DNA of 28,569 bases from JBDRNO01 sp043811005 (GCA_043811005.1 JBDRNO010000053.1:1-28569); one strand, 5' to 3'; counted from the stretch's first letter, positions 1 through 8,788 are shown. Numbers and translations: made by a program. The notes: generated from the letters alone by a model not told the origin.

Positions 1-290
1 ACCCCCCCTAAGTCGGATCCCACGTCATGTCGACACTTGTCATGTCGGTGGATAATCGGTGAAATCAAAAATTGGAGAATATTAAATTGTCCTGTGCCAT
101 CATCTGAATATAGGGTAAGTTTTGTATTCCTGCTAATAAAATCCCCTCCTGTTCCTTGTAAAAACTCATCTTTATTTTATTTAATTTTGTCTGTGGTTTC
201 ATTATTAATAACCGTTTTACCTGCGAATATTGAGAAGTTACCAAAACACCTATCTTCGATCAGGAATTTTAAAGGGTTAATAGTTTTTCG

Positions 291-1103
291 ATGAAGAAAA
301 TATCAGCTTCTGATAAACAAGGGATTATAGCGAGCCTGGTAAAAACTTTTAAGTACAGGTTTCTGGTCTATACATTTGCTGCCCGTGATCTGAAGGCACA
401 ATATGCACAAACCGTTTTAGGGATCATGTGGAGTATTATACGTCCCTTAACAGGTCTTTTAATTTATACAGTTTTTTTCAGGTATTTGCTAAACGTAGAT
501 ACAGGCAGTGTTCCATATCCTTTATTTGCTTTCAGCGGAATGATCTGCTGGTATTATTTCTCTTATCTTATAAGTAGTGCAGGTACTTCATTATTGGAGG
601 CGCAGGACATTATCAAAAAGATCTATTTTCCGAAATTGATCTTGCCGGTTTCAAAGGTGTTGGTAGGTTTAGTGGAATTCGGCATATCGCTGATTTTATT
701 ATTTGTTATGTTAATCATTTGGGGTTTTACGCCAGATCTGAAAATCCTCCTGTTTCCTTTTCTGATCGCGTTGAATATAATAACCGCATTTTCCATTGGC
801 ATCTGGCTAAGTGCCCTTACTGTCCGCTTCAGGGATTTTCATCACATCATACCTTACTTAGTGAATTTTGGCATTTTTCTGACCCCGGTTTTTTACCCGG
901 CTACACTTATACCATCCAAATACTACTTTTTTATCTACTTAAATCCTATGGCAGGTGTTATTGAGGGTTTCAGATGGGTTCTGTTTGGCGGAGCTGTACC
1001 ATCTGTCTATTTTTTAGTTGGTTTCATCCCTGTAATCCTATTATTTATCAGTGGATTGTATTATTTTACGAGGATAGAAGGTAGAATGACGGATATTATT
1101 TAG
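291..1103 (+). CDS. ABC-2 type polysaccharide/lipopolysaccharide export permease
   Basis: This is the membrane subunit of an ABC exporter of the Wzm/TagG/KpsM type, which moves a lipid-linked glycan across the inner membrane. The 270-residue protein has the family's usual length. Its amphipathic N-terminal interface segment shows ARDLKAQY (31-38) followed by TVLGIMWSIIRPL (41-53), the signature of O-antigen and teichoic-acid exporters. About six hydrophobic segments follow, and a conserved NP is seen in YLNPMAGVIEGFRW near residue 215. The ATPase partner (Wzt/TagH) is not adjacent: the next gene is on the other strand and is a glycosyltransferase. The ATPase may lie left of the window or elsewhere. 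The family assignment is firm; the substrate is not known. Confidence 0.93.
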   Translation: MKKISASDKQGIIASLVKTFKYRFLVYTFAARDLKAQYAQTVLGIMWSIIRPLTGLLIYTVFFRYLLNVDTGSVPYPLFAFSGMICWYYFSYLISSAGTSLLEAQDIIKKIYFPKLILPVSKVLVGLVEFGISLILLFVMLIIWGFTPDLKILLFPFLIALNIITAFSIGIWLSALTVRFRDFHHIIPYLVNFGIFLTPVFYPATLIPSKYYFFIYLNPMAGVIEGFRWVLFGGAVPSVYFLVGFIPVILLFISGLYYFTRIEGRMTDII

Positions 1104-1117
1104 TTAGTCTATTAAGT

Positions 1118-1199
1118 AACCCCACCCTAACCCTTCCGCCAGCTGGCGGAGAGACACAGAGTGGGTTATCAGATTGAATGCACAAATCACGACTTTATA
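1118..1199 (-). repeat. 82-bp 3'-end repeat, copy 1 (downstream of the GT-C gene)
   Basis: This 82-bp stretch matches the reverse complement of 16477-16558 at 75 of 82 positions without gaps. Read on the minus strand, it starts at the stop codon of the GT-C gene and contains the palindrome CCGCCAGCTGGCGG (1136-1149). The location just after a gene, in the same relative orientation as copy 2, suggests a 3'-UTR or terminator role or a repeat that inserts there. Confidence 0.8.
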
Positions 1200-2910
1200 G
1201 ACAGGCTCTATTTGGTCTTCTTATTACCTCAATGTAATATTTGAACAGATAATGTATCGCTGAAAGAACAATAATAAAATCCATTACTTGTGTCCATCTT
1301 TTCTCACCGGTGGAAAATATAGTGATAAGAACAAAATTTATGAAAACGAAATAAAATATTGCTGGCGCATTAAAGATCGTTTGTTTGCCTTTGGAAATTA
1401 AAACAATAAGCAGCGCTACAAGCATTAGCAATGCGAGGGAGAAATAATTATTATCTTCAATAGGGTAATAAACAGGGAGAAGGACTAATGGTAGTACAAT
1501 AATTCCTGATACCCGGTAAAACAATGTCTTTGTCAGTAATTTACTGCTATATCGGAAGAGTGTCTCCACAATAAACAGGATCAGTATGACCCACAGGTAT
1601 TTGAAATGCGAAAACCCCGAATTGATTTTATTCCACATTAATTTGAAGATAAGAAGCGGATGATATCTGTAAAAATTAACGATCCTGCAAATACTTGATG
1701 CATCACCCATGTTGTCATTATTATAAAAACTATCTTTATTAATTCGCCATTCAGAGCTCCCCCCATTCCCGCTAACGTATTCATTATGACCGTCAAGAGC
1801 ATAATGTTTTCGCCCCAGAACCCGTAAAATATCGAATGATGATCCGGTCATTATTTTTTTCAACAGAGCCAACTTTATTACCGGATTAATAATAGTGTCT
1901 GTTAATTTATATCCATTTCTTTTTATTGCAGGAAGGATACTGTCTAATAATACCCTTTTCTCCTCCGGGAGCAGATCCCTGTCTGAAAGAAATCCTCTTC
2001 CTAACTGTGGTGAAATGCTATCTAATAATATGCCTTTATCATATAGAGACAGATCATTATTCAAAAGGACGGTTTTAATTTGCATTAAGGTGTTTTTTAT
2101 TGAACTTTTCTGTATGTTCACAAAAGTGGTCCATGGAATGATCGGAAGCACGAAAAATGTCAACGTGATCAAAAGGTTTTTAATTATTCTATTTTCCCTG
2201 GTTTTATAAAATCGAATTAACAGGTACGAAAAAAACAAGAAAGGTATAAACACCAGGCTTCCCTTTACGAGCATGCTAATTCCAAAGGTTAATCCCAGGA
2301 TTATTGATGTAGCAAAATTCTTTCTCGATTCGAAATAAATATATGAAAAAACCATCAGGAATATTGTGAAAATCAACAGGGATTCGGACATAATAAGTTC
2401 AGATATCCTAAAATTTTGGGCAATGAATAAAGGGCTTGCGATTAAGCCGCTGAAAAATCCCGGACTCTTCCAAAAGCAGTAACCTATCCAAGGCAAAAAA
2501 GCCGCAACAATGATTAATAATAATAATTGTATGTGTTTAGCAATAAGGGGACTAATGCCAAAGACCTTATAGACCATACTGAGGAAAAGGGGATACCCGA
2601 GATTTCTGTGAATATCGACAATGCCGGTGTAAGTGTTAAATATATTGAAGTACTTCGGATTGTAATTACAGGCAAATTTATATTCTTCAAACTTTTCAAT
2701 CTTTCCCGAACGGTGAAATCCATTTCCTTTTGTAAAATTTACTGCTATTGACTGGTAGGACCACGTATCACTCGATAACAATGCAGTGTCTGTGAAATTT
2801 GCTATTTGTGAGAAAATGGCAAAATAGATCACAACTAAACTCAGAGCAAATGCAATTTTGAAGTTCCTTTGTCCTAATAGTAAATTTATTTTATGGTATC
2901 GGAATTTCAT
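1195..2910 (-). CDS. GT-C fold (glycosyltransferase family 39-like) polytopic membrane protein
   Basis: A 571-residue integral membrane protein resembling the ArnT/PMT-type glycosyltransferases, which use polyprenyl-phosphate sugars on the periplasmic side. The first transmembrane helix (about 17-36) is followed by an acidic first loop, SSDTWSYQSIAVNF (46-59), where Asp48 is the expected catalytic/metal position, then the typical HRNLGYPLFL (101-110). Roughly ten more hydrophobic helices follow, interrupted by a soluble loop (about 275-420). The gene converges on the permease gene and is divergent from the radical SAM gene at 3021. Its stop codon lies inside an 82-bp repeat that also follows the methyltransferase gene near 16468. 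The fold assignment is good; donor and acceptor cannot be read from sequence. Confidence 0.82.
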   Translation of the reverse strand: MKFRYHKINLLLGQRNFKIAFALSLVVIYFAIFSQIANFTDTALLSSDTWSYQSIAVNFTKGNGFHRSGKIEKFEEYKFACNYNPKYFNIFNTYTGIVDIHRNLGYPLFLSMVYKVFGISPLIAKHIQLLLLIIVAAFLPWIGYCFWKSPGFFSGLIASPLFIAQNFRISELIMSESLLIFTIFLMVFSYIYFESRKNFATSIILGLTFGISMLVKGSLVFIPFLFFSYLLIRFYKTRENRIIKNLLITLTFFVLPIIPWTTFVNIQKSSIKNTLMQIKTVLLNNDLSLYDKGILLDSISPQLGRGFLSDRDLLPEEKRVLLDSILPAIKRNGYKLTDTIINPVIKLALLKKIMTGSSFDILRVLGRKHYALDGHNEYVSGNGGSSEWRINKDSFYNNDNMGDASSICRIVNFYRYHPLLIFKLMWNKINSGFSHFKYLWVILILFIVETLFRYSSKLLTKTLFYRVSGIIVLPLVLLPVYYPIEDNNYFSLALLMLVALLIVLISKGKQTIFNAPAIFYFVFINFVLITIFSTGEKRWTQVMDFIIVLSAIHYLFKYYIEVIRRPNRACL

Positions 2911-3020
2911 TTTTAATAAATTTGCGGTAAATAATCAGTACTATTAGCTTTTCTATTGATATTAACAATAAGAGATGGTTTTTCAACAAAACTAATCAAA
3001 ATTTTGTTTGGAGATAATTT

Positions 3021-4064
3021 ATGTGTTTAGTAACATTTTCATGGGAAAACCCGGATTCATTAAAAAAGGTTAAAGAATTCAGGCTAAAAAATCAAGTAAC
3101 CTGGGCTCACATTGAACTGACTGATGTTTGTAATTTTAATTGTGAGTGGTGTTATACTGAAGTAGATCCAGATAAAAAAACTTATATGAGCTTGGAAACA
3201 ATTGAAAAGCTCATAATGGTCTTAGCTAATTCTGGCGTAAAGCAAATTACATATGCAGGTGGGGAGCCATTAATGTATCCGTATATTAAAGAAGCAGTTG
3301 AACTTGCATATAAGAATGGAATGATAGTGCATATTAACAGTAATGGTTATTTTCTCACTAAACATTTAGCCAGGGAATTAAAAAAACGAGGTTTGTCACA
3401 AATACAATTGAATATTAGTTCGTTGGATGCACAACTACATGATAGAATACATGGAAAGGCCGGTGCGTTTTACCATGTAATGAAAGCTATGAGAAATGCT
3501 GAAGATGCCGGAATAACCAGGGTAGTACAAACTGTTCTCACAAAACAAAATGAAAATAAGATTTATGACATAATGAAGTTTGTCCGGGAAAGATTTGATG
3601 TTGAACGTTGCAGGGTTTGGGATGCTACTCCATCTGGTACAGCATTAGGAAAATATGATTTATATCCGTCAAATTATCCAAAAACTCTTGAAAAAATCAC
3701 AGAATTTGCAGCAAAGTTGGGTGCAAAACATGTTTTATCATACGAGCCGCTTTTCCCTATAAATTATAATTCACCAATAGATATTACACATTTACCTTGT
3801 CCAAGCAGTGATGGGATATTAGCCCACATATTTGCAGATACTAATGTTTATTTTTGCAGTACACTTAGAGACGAACCATTATACAATGTCTTGGATTATG
3901 ATAACATTAGTGATGTTCATAAAACTAAGATCAAAGAATTTAAGAAAAATTTCTATACTTCTTCAAATTGCCATCTTTGTAAATATTCGAAAATATGTAA
4001 TATGGGTTGCCCTACACGTTCAAAAATAAATAATAATGAAATTGATTATCAGTGTCATATTTAG
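3021..4064 (+). CDS. Radical SAM/SPASM enzyme, first of the aminotransferase cassette
   Basis: A radical SAM enzyme of 347 residues. The [4Fe-4S]/SAM motif is CNFNCEWC (Cys37, Cys41, Cys44), and AGGEP (79-83) is the SAM amino-group binding motif. The C-terminal SPASM-like region has Cys260, Cys279, Cys317, Cys320, Cys326, Cys330 and Cys345, enough to bind auxiliary clusters. The start is supported by GGAG at 3010-3013, seven bases before the ATG. The next genes encode a DegT-type aminotransferase and a PglD-like acyltransferase, so it may act in making an unusual amino sugar. Radical SAM enzymes are known in aminocyclitol and amino-sugar pathways, but that role is inference here. It could instead modify a peptide, although no precursor gene is seen nearby. 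Confidence 0.88.
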   Translation: MCLVTFSWENPDSLKKVKEFRLKNQVTWAHIELTDVCNFNCEWCYTEVDPDKKTYMSLETIEKLIMVLANSGVKQITYAGGEPLMYPYIKEAVELAYKNGMIVHINSNGYFLTKHLARELKKRGLSQIQLNISSLDAQLHDRIHGKAGAFYHVMKAMRNAEDAGITRVVQTVLTKQNENKIYDIMKFVRERFDVERCRVWDATPSGTALGKYDLYPSNYPKTLEKITEFAAKLGAKHVLSYEPLFPINYNSPIDITHLPCPSSDGILAHIFADTNVYFCSTLRDEPLYNVLDYDNISDVHKTKIKEFKKNFYTSSNCHLCKYSKICNMGCPTRSKINNNEIDYQCHI

Positions 4065-4140
4065 TCCGTTACATCTAAAATTTTTTCCACATTTGTCACA
4101 ATATTTGTACAAAGGCACTGGAACGATGAAACATCAAGGA

Positions 4141-4218
4141 TTACGCGAATCGCGAATATCAACGTGAATTATGCGAATATTATTCGCTTTATTCGCGTCT
4201 GATTAGCGATTTGCGTAA
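4141..4218. repeat. Imperfect 78-bp palindrome between radical SAM and aminotransferase genes
   Basis: The arms at 4141-4157 and 4202-4218 match as inverted repeats at 15 of 17 positions. The centre contains a perfect inverted repeat, GCGAATATTATTCGC (4173-4187). The rest of the 218-bp gap between 4064 and 4283 shows no gene. It looks like a dispersed non-coding palindrome (REP-like). It could also act as an RNA hairpin within the transcript; there is no T-run directly after it, so it is not a clear intrinsic terminator. Confidence 0.6.
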
Positions 4219-4282
4219 TTTTAATCATAAAACTTCTATGGTTATGGATTAGTCCAGTTTATAATATATTAGAACATTTTAT

Positions 4283-5404
4283 ATGAAGAATAAAATAAAT
4301 ATTCCTTTTTACAATGTTGAAAGACTTTTTCGGAAATACTCAAAAGAAATTATCAGCACCGTTTCTTCGGTTTATTCAAGTGGAAGGGTATTAATGGGTC
4401 CTGAGATTGAGGAATTTGAAGGGAAGATAAGCAAGATGTGTAACAGAAAATATGCTCTTGCAGTCGGAAGCTGTACGGATGCTTTATATTTTGCCCTGTT
4501 GAGTTCAGGTATTGGAAAAAATGATGAAGTTCTGGTTACATGCTTTTCATATATTGCTTCTGTTACACCAATATTGATGGTGGGGGCTATCCCTGTTTTT
4601 ATTGATATTGAACCGGATTATTTCATGATGGATCTATCAGATGTTGAAGCGAAGATAACTGGTAAAACAAAGGCAATAATTGCCGTTAACCTGTTCGGGC
4701 AAACCCTGCCCATTGATAGATTGGAAGAAATTGCCGCAAGGAATGGTCTTGTTTTGATAGAAGATGCCGCTCAGTCTTTGGGGAGTAAATATGAAGGCAA
4801 TCCTGCCGGCAGTATGGGATTAACCAGCTGCTTAAGTTTCGATCCCGTAAAGATAATAGGGGCATTTGGTGCTGGTGGAGTTCTTTTAACTGACGATGAA
4901 ACAATTTATCGAAAAGTGAAGAAATTGAGATACCACGGTAAAAATATGGAGAGTGGCACATTTGAAATACTGGGATATAACAGCCGTATCGCGACCTCAC
5001 AGGCAGCTCTGATAAGTATGCAGTTAGACCTGCTTGATGATTGGATTAAAAAGCGAAATGAAATTGCTGCTGCCTATGATAGAGAATTAAGCGTTATAAA
5101 TGATATAGAAATACCTAAGTCACGCAAAGGAGATAGTCATATTTATCATAAGTATGTTATCAGGGTGGAGAACAGGGATGACCTGAGAAAATATTTGGCT
5201 GATAATGGTGTTAAAACCATGGTACATTATAGTGAAGCATTATTTGAATATCCTTTATTTAACAATTACAAATACCATGCGGAAAATTTAACCGTTGTTC
5301 ATAATGTTAAGAACAAAGTGATCTCACTTCCAATTTATCCCGAATTGGAAAATGAGGAAATTCAATATATTTGTAATGTTATTAAAAAATACAAGGCAAC
5401 TTAA
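4283..5404 (+). CDS. DegT/DnrJ/EryC1/StrS-family PLP-dependent sugar aminotransferase
   Basis: This protein probably transfers an amino group from glutamate to a nucleotide-linked keto-sugar. The 373-residue length fits the family. The PLP lysine is Lys190 in LSFDPVKIIGAFGAGG, in place of the commoner SFYPTKNLGAYGDGG. Asp161 in IEDAAQSLGS (159-168) should bind the pyridine nitrogen. GSCTDALYFAL (62-72) is the phosphate-binding segment. The N-terminal IPFYNVERLF is typical of the family. It follows a radical SAM gene and precedes a PglD-like acyltransferase; DegT plus PglD is the usual pair for making N-acylated 4-amino sugars in bacterial glycan loci. The keto-sugar substrate and position of amination are not known. 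Confidence 0.93.
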   Translation: MKNKINIPFYNVERLFRKYSKEIISTVSSVYSSGRVLMGPEIEEFEGKISKMCNRKYALAVGSCTDALYFALLSSGIGKNDEVLVTCFSYIASVTPILMVGAIPVFIDIEPDYFMMDLSDVEAKITGKTKAIIAVNLFGQTLPIDRLEEIAARNGLVLIEDAAQSLGSKYEGNPAGSMGLTSCLSFDPVKIIGAFGAGGVLLTDDETIYRKVKKLRYHGKNMESGTFEILGYNSRIATSQAALISMQLDLLDDWIKKRNEIAAAYDRELSVINDIEIPKSRKGDSHIYHKYVIRVENRDDLRKYLADNGVKTMVHYSEALFEYPLFNNYKYHAENLTVVHNVKNKVISLPIYPELENEEIQYICNVIKKYKAT

Positions 5405-5420
5405 GGACATGGCTTTGTAA

Positions 5421-5446
5421 CCCGATAGCTCCAGATATTTATCGGG
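5421..5446. repeat. Small inverted repeat (possible hairpin) after the aminotransferase gene
   Basis: CCCGATA at 5421-5427 and TATCGGG at 5440-5446 form a 7-bp stem with a 12-base loop. An A-rich stretch follows, not a T-run on the plus strand, so a terminator role is doubtful. It may be one of the dispersed palindromes seen in this window. Confidence 0.4.
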
Positions 5447-5494
5447 ACGGATTGATAAAAAAAATTATTCTATAGAATTAAGTTAAGAATAAAT

Positions 5495-6103
5495 ATGTTA
5501 ATAATTGGCACAGGAGGAATGGGTAAAGAGGTATTAGGAACTTTGATTACCTATGAAAAATGTGATGAAATATGTTTTTTTGATGAAGATCAAAATGCAG
5601 CGGGATTATTGTATGATAAATTTAAAGTCCTGGTGTCCCTGGAAGAGGCAGAAAAATATCTTCGAAATACCGACAATAAATTTATTACAGCTATTGGACA
5701 CCCCCGGTTGAGAGAAAAGCTGACAAAAAAGATTGAAAAACTGGGTGGGAAGTTAACCTCATTGATTTGTTCAAATGTTTTTATTTTCCCGTTTAACGAT
5801 ACTTATGAAGGGATTTTTGTTCATCCGGGGGTAGGGATCTCACATGGCGTACAAATAGGGAGATCTTGTGTCTTGCACATAAATTCTTCTATAGGCCATG
5901 ATACCACAATCGGTAACTATGTGACGATCGGGCCAGGCGCTTCAATTGTAGGCCCCACAATCATTGGTGATTATTCTTATATCGGGGCGAATGCTACTGT
6001 ATTACCGGATATAAAAATAGGTAAAAATGTCATTGTTGCTGCCGGAGCAGTGGTAAACAGGGATTTATGTGATTACGAAACCTTTATAGGAGTGCGAACA
6101 TGA
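5495..6103 (+). CDS. PglD/NeuD-type sugar O/N-acyltransferase (left-handed beta-helix)
   Basis: An acetyl- or acyl-CoA-dependent transferase of 202 residues acting on a nucleotide amino sugar or a glycan sugar. The N-terminal Rossmann-like part starts with IIGTGGMGKEVL (3-14) and would bind the nucleotide sugar. From about residue 105 there are hexapeptide repeats forming a left-handed beta-helix, e.g. IGNYVTIGPG and IGKNVIVAAG. His135 in SSIGHDTTIG is the expected catalytic base. The protein stops at GVRT, a little shorter than the usual ending G(V/N)PA plus tail. Placement right after the DegT aminotransferase makes N-acylation of the new amino group the most likely job. The gene ends 6 bp from the end of the convergent radical SAM gene. 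Confidence 0.9.
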   Translation: MLIIGTGGMGKEVLGTLITYEKCDEICFFDEDQNAAGLLYDKFKVLVSLEEAEKYLRNTDNKFITAIGHPRLREKLTKKIEKLGGKLTSLICSNVFIFPFNDTYEGIFVHPGVGISHGVQIGRSCVLHINSSIGHDTTIGNYVTIGPGASIVGPTIIGDYSYIGANATVLPDIKIGKNVIVAAGAVVNRDLCDYETFIGVRT

Positions 6104-6109
6104 ATTATT

Positions 6110-7249
6110 TCAAGTTGGCAACGTAAACACCTTCCCGAATGTCGCCATTCTTATGTAATTCTTAAAGCTTTTCTCTGTCTCCTTCTCAATATCACATAAC
6201 TCCTTTTCAGATAGGTCATCGATAAAACAAGTAGGGTCTTCTCCAAAGACATCCCCGGTTTTATAATAAGCTAAAGCCCTGCACCCTCCACAGGTAAACC
6301 GGTATTGGCAATTTCCGCACTTGCCTCCAAAACTATCTCTTTGCAAAATTCTTTTGAACTGATCAGATTCTGTCAGAATTTGTCGCAAATCTTCAGTCAG
6401 CACATTGCCTGCCGAGACATTATCTAATAACAGAGGACAGACAGATACATCACCTTCAGGATTAATACCGTAAAATGAACCGCACCAGCAACCAATAGAA
6501 GGATTGGTTGGAACCATGTCATTTTTTTCTGTCTGTCCGGTTGCATTCTCATAGGTGTCAGGAGATAAAAAATGGGGAGTGTAACTTACACTGCCATGAA
6601 ATTGTCTGCGTAATGTTGGATGAAAGTATTTGCGTAGTATATCTGAATTATACATAAGATCACAACTATTGCAATTTCTGATAACAAATGGGATCCTGTT
6701 AAACGGCAACTTTAATTCCCGGATATTTTTTACCGTGTCGGAAAACGAATGGGTATTGAATTTGCCGATGGTAACACAAATATTGATCCCGATGTAATTT
6801 TTTTCCAATAAATATATTTTTTTCAGGATATATCCACTGGTTATCTGTCTTGTGCTTTTGTTGTTCTTATCAAAAGAGTCCACTCCTAGTGAAATAAGAA
6901 GATTATCCCCTAATATTGTTTTTAATTTTTGAATGTTTTTTTCATTTAAAGTTGTACCATTAGAGACAATCGATATCCGGAAGCCAATTTTATTAGCTTT
7001 TAGCAATAAGTCATAAGCATCCTTCCTCAACAAAAATTCGCCTCCTGAAAGGTTGATGAATCGCGTTCCTAATTCATAAGCAGGGTATAAGATCCGGTTT
7101 ACGATCTCATCAAATGTCATATCATCAGAGTTGTCAAATTTCCCATTTGAACCAGTTGAACAATATTTGCAGGATAGATTGCATGAACGGGTCGTTTCAA
7201 GATAAAGAGTATGGAAATGTGGCAGCATATTGTTTGTGCTTATTGGCAT
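6110..7249 (-). CDS. Radical SAM/SPASM protein, PqqE/anSME-like architecture
   Basis: A 379-residue protein with canonical order: radical SAM core, then SPASM domain. The cluster motif is CNLSCKYC (Cys23, Cys27, Cys30), and SGGEF (68-72) is the GGEP equivalent. The SPASM region holds Cys254, Cys256, Cys271, Cys311, Cys314, Cys320, Cys323, Cys341 and Cys352, with the typical CGNCQYRFTCGGC spacing and INPEGDVSVCP before it. Families with this layout modify peptides or proteins (PqqE, anaerobic sulfatase maturases, heme-associated enzymes). No sulfatase gene or precursor peptide is nearby, so the substrate is open. It stands alone on the minus strand between the acyltransferase and the ketosynthase genes. 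Confidence 0.9.
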   Translation of the reverse strand: MPISTNNMLPHFHTLYLETTRSCNLSCKYCSTGSNGKFDNSDDMTFDEIVNRILYPAYELGTRFINLSGGEFLLRKDAYDLLLKANKIGFRISIVSNGTTLNEKNIQKLKTILGDNLLISLGVDSFDKNNKSTRQITSGYILKKIYLLEKNYIGINICVTIGKFNTHSFSDTVKNIRELKLPFNRIPFVIRNCNSCDLMYNSDILRKYFHPTLRRQFHGSVSYTPHFLSPDTYENATGQTEKNDMVPTNPSIGCWCGSFYGINPEGDVSVCPLLLDNVSAGNVLTEDLRQILTESDQFKRILQRDSFGGKCGNCQYRFTCGGCRALAYYKTGDVFGEDPTCFIDDLSEKELCDIEKETEKSFKNYIRMATFGKVFTLPT

Positions 7250-7351
7250 ATAAACTATAACAAAGATATTTAAAGATTGAATATATATTTATAATTTTGT
7301 AAGAATATATCTTCGCAAATTTATACGTATCACGAATTTCAATGTTTATTT

Positions 7352-7420
7352 CTCGCAAAGATGCCAAGAACGCCAAGTTTTTCATTTTGTTCTTTACGAG
7401 CTTTGCGTAAAACTTAGCGG
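7352..7420. repeat. CGCAAAG/CTTTGCG-type dispersed repeat
   Basis: Within the 255-bp divergent gap between 7249 and 7505, CGCAAAG (7354-7360) is matched by CTTTGCG (7401-7407), and ACGCCAAGTTTT (7370-7381) by AAAACTTAGCGG (7409-7420, one mismatch). The text resembles non-coding repeats common in Bacteroidota intergenic DNA. No gene is seen in this gap; it must also hold promoters for both flanking genes, but I could not place them with confidence. Confidence 0.45.
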
Positions 7421-7504
7421 TTTATGCTTAAAATGGTTTTTTAATCAATTTGCGAAGCTATGTTCCCAGAGTATAAATTGTCGATATAATTTTTTTGATA
7501 TATA

Positions 7505-8788
7505 ATGAACAAAAGGGTTGTTGTAACAGGCGTAGGAGTTGTTGCGCCAAATGGTGTAGGCAGGAAAAATTTCCTCAATGCCATTAAGGCAGGTAAATCG
7601 GGGATTAAGTTCATCCCTAAATTAAAAGAATTAAATTTCGGGTGCCAGATAGGTGGAATTCCGGATATTAGCAATTCTTCCTATAATAATTTAATTGATA
7701 ATTATGGTATTTCTCCTTACAGTATTACTATTAAATATGCTTGTATAGCCGGCTTGGAAGCATGGGAAGACGCTGGTTTTGCAATCCCTGATTATGATTC
7801 AGCAGAGATAAATCATGAGTGTGGAATTATAATTGGCAGTTCTGTAGGTAATGTGGAACTTTGGGGAGAAATGGTTGTTCCATTGGTTAACAGGGGAATA
7901 CTAAAAAGATTGGGGGGAAGGACAATGGAACAGGTGATGTTTAGTAGTCCTGGTGCACATCTTTCAGGGATATTAGCTTTGGGCAACATGGCTGTTGCCA
8001 ATTCCAATGCATGTGCTACAGGAACGGATTCGATTTTATTGGGATACGAGAGAATTAAGGACGGCAAAGCCAGGATAATGATGGTTGGCGGGACTGAAGG
8101 TTGTTCTCCTTATGCCTGGGCGCCTTTGGATTCAGCAAGAATTACTACCAGAAAATATAATGACAGACCTGGTTCAGGAAGCAGACCAATGAGCGCTTCG
8201 GCAAGTGGTTTCGTTCCCGGAGCTGGAGCCGGTATTTTGGTAATTGAAGATATGGAATCAGCTCTTAACAGAAACGCTGAGATATATGCTGAAATATCCG
8301 GTGGACATATAAATTGCGGAGGACAAAGACAGGGGGGCTCCATGTCTGCACCTAATTCTAACGGGGTTCGAAAATGTATTGAGGAAGCTATTAAAGATGC
8401 TAAGATAAAGCCCGAAGAAATTGACTGCATCTCAGGACACCTGACTTCTACAATGGCTGACTCACTTGAGATCAAAAACTGGGCTGATGCTTTAAACAGA
8501 AAAAAATCAGGGTTCCCTTATGTTAATTCCTTGAAATCCATGACCGGACATTGTCTGGGCGCCTCGGGTGCTATAGAGACAATAGCCAGCCTCATGGAAA
8601 TATATCACAACTTCATTCACCCTTCGTTAAATTGCGAAGACCTGGATTCTGAAATTGCCGAAATGGTTGACGAAAATTTAATACCGGGGAAAACCATCAG
8701 TAATATTAACGTTAATTGTATTGCCAAAGCGAGTTTTGGATTCGGAGATGTTAATTCATGCCTGATATTGAAAAAATTTGATGAATAA
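7505..8788 (+). CDS. FabF-like beta-ketoacyl-ACP synthase, divergent subfamily
   Basis: A thiolase-fold condensing enzyme of 427 residues that should extend an acyl chain by decarboxylative condensation on an ACP. The catalytic Cys170 lies in NSNACATGTDS; His312 in GHLTST and His349 in SMTGHCLGASGAIE complete the Cys-His-His triad, with Lys344 in NSLKSMTGH. The usual HGTST/HGTGT reads HLTST here, so the enzyme is not housekeeping FabF but a specialised relative. The C-terminal FGFGDVNSCL matches the family's FGFGGxNxxL, with Asp in place of the second Gly. A dedicated ACP and PPTase follow directly, so the three genes probably make one acyl building block. No ketoreductase or dehydratase is visible in the window, so the product may remain short or use other enzymes. 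Confidence 0.9.
   Translation: MNKRVVVTGVGVVAPNGVGRKNFLNAIKAGKSGIKFIPKLKELNFGCQIGGIPDISNSSYNNLIDNYGISPYSITIKYACIAGLEAWEDAGFAIPDYDSAEINHECGIIIGSSVGNVELWGEMVVPLVNRGILKRLGGRTMEQVMFSSPGAHLSGILALGNMAVANSNACATGTDSILLGYERIKDGKARIMMVGGTEGCSPYAWAPLDSARITTRKYNDRPGSGSRPMSASASGFVPGAGAGILVIEDMESALNRNAEIYAEISGGHINCGGQRQGGSMSAPNSNGVRKCIEEAIKDAKIKPEEIDCISGHLTSTMADSLEIKNWADALNRKKSGFPYVNSLKSMTGHCLGASGAIETIASLMEIYHNFIHPSLNCEDLDSEIAEMVDENLIPGKTISNINVNCIAKASFGFGDVNSCLILKKFDE

Noticed and set aside
182..189. TAATTTTG as a -7 promoter element for the permease
   Set aside because: Matches TAnnTTTG but no -33 element at proper spacing; such AT-rich matches arise by chance.
37..294. 85-codon plus-strand open frame before the permease
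   Set aside because: Composition is not protein-like, no family resemblance, no ribosome binding site; the 1-290 stretch is treated as non-coding or a decayed remnant.
719..964. Out-of-frame open reading frame inside the permease gene
   Set aside because: Shadow of a well-supported gene, no family resemblance.
2987..2994. TAGTTTTG (minus strand) as a promoter for the GT-C gene
   Set aside because: Only the -7 box fits; no TTTG at -33.
7292..7299. TAATTTTG as a promoter for the ketosynthase operon
   Set aside because: About 200 bp from the start with a repeat in between and no -33 partner.
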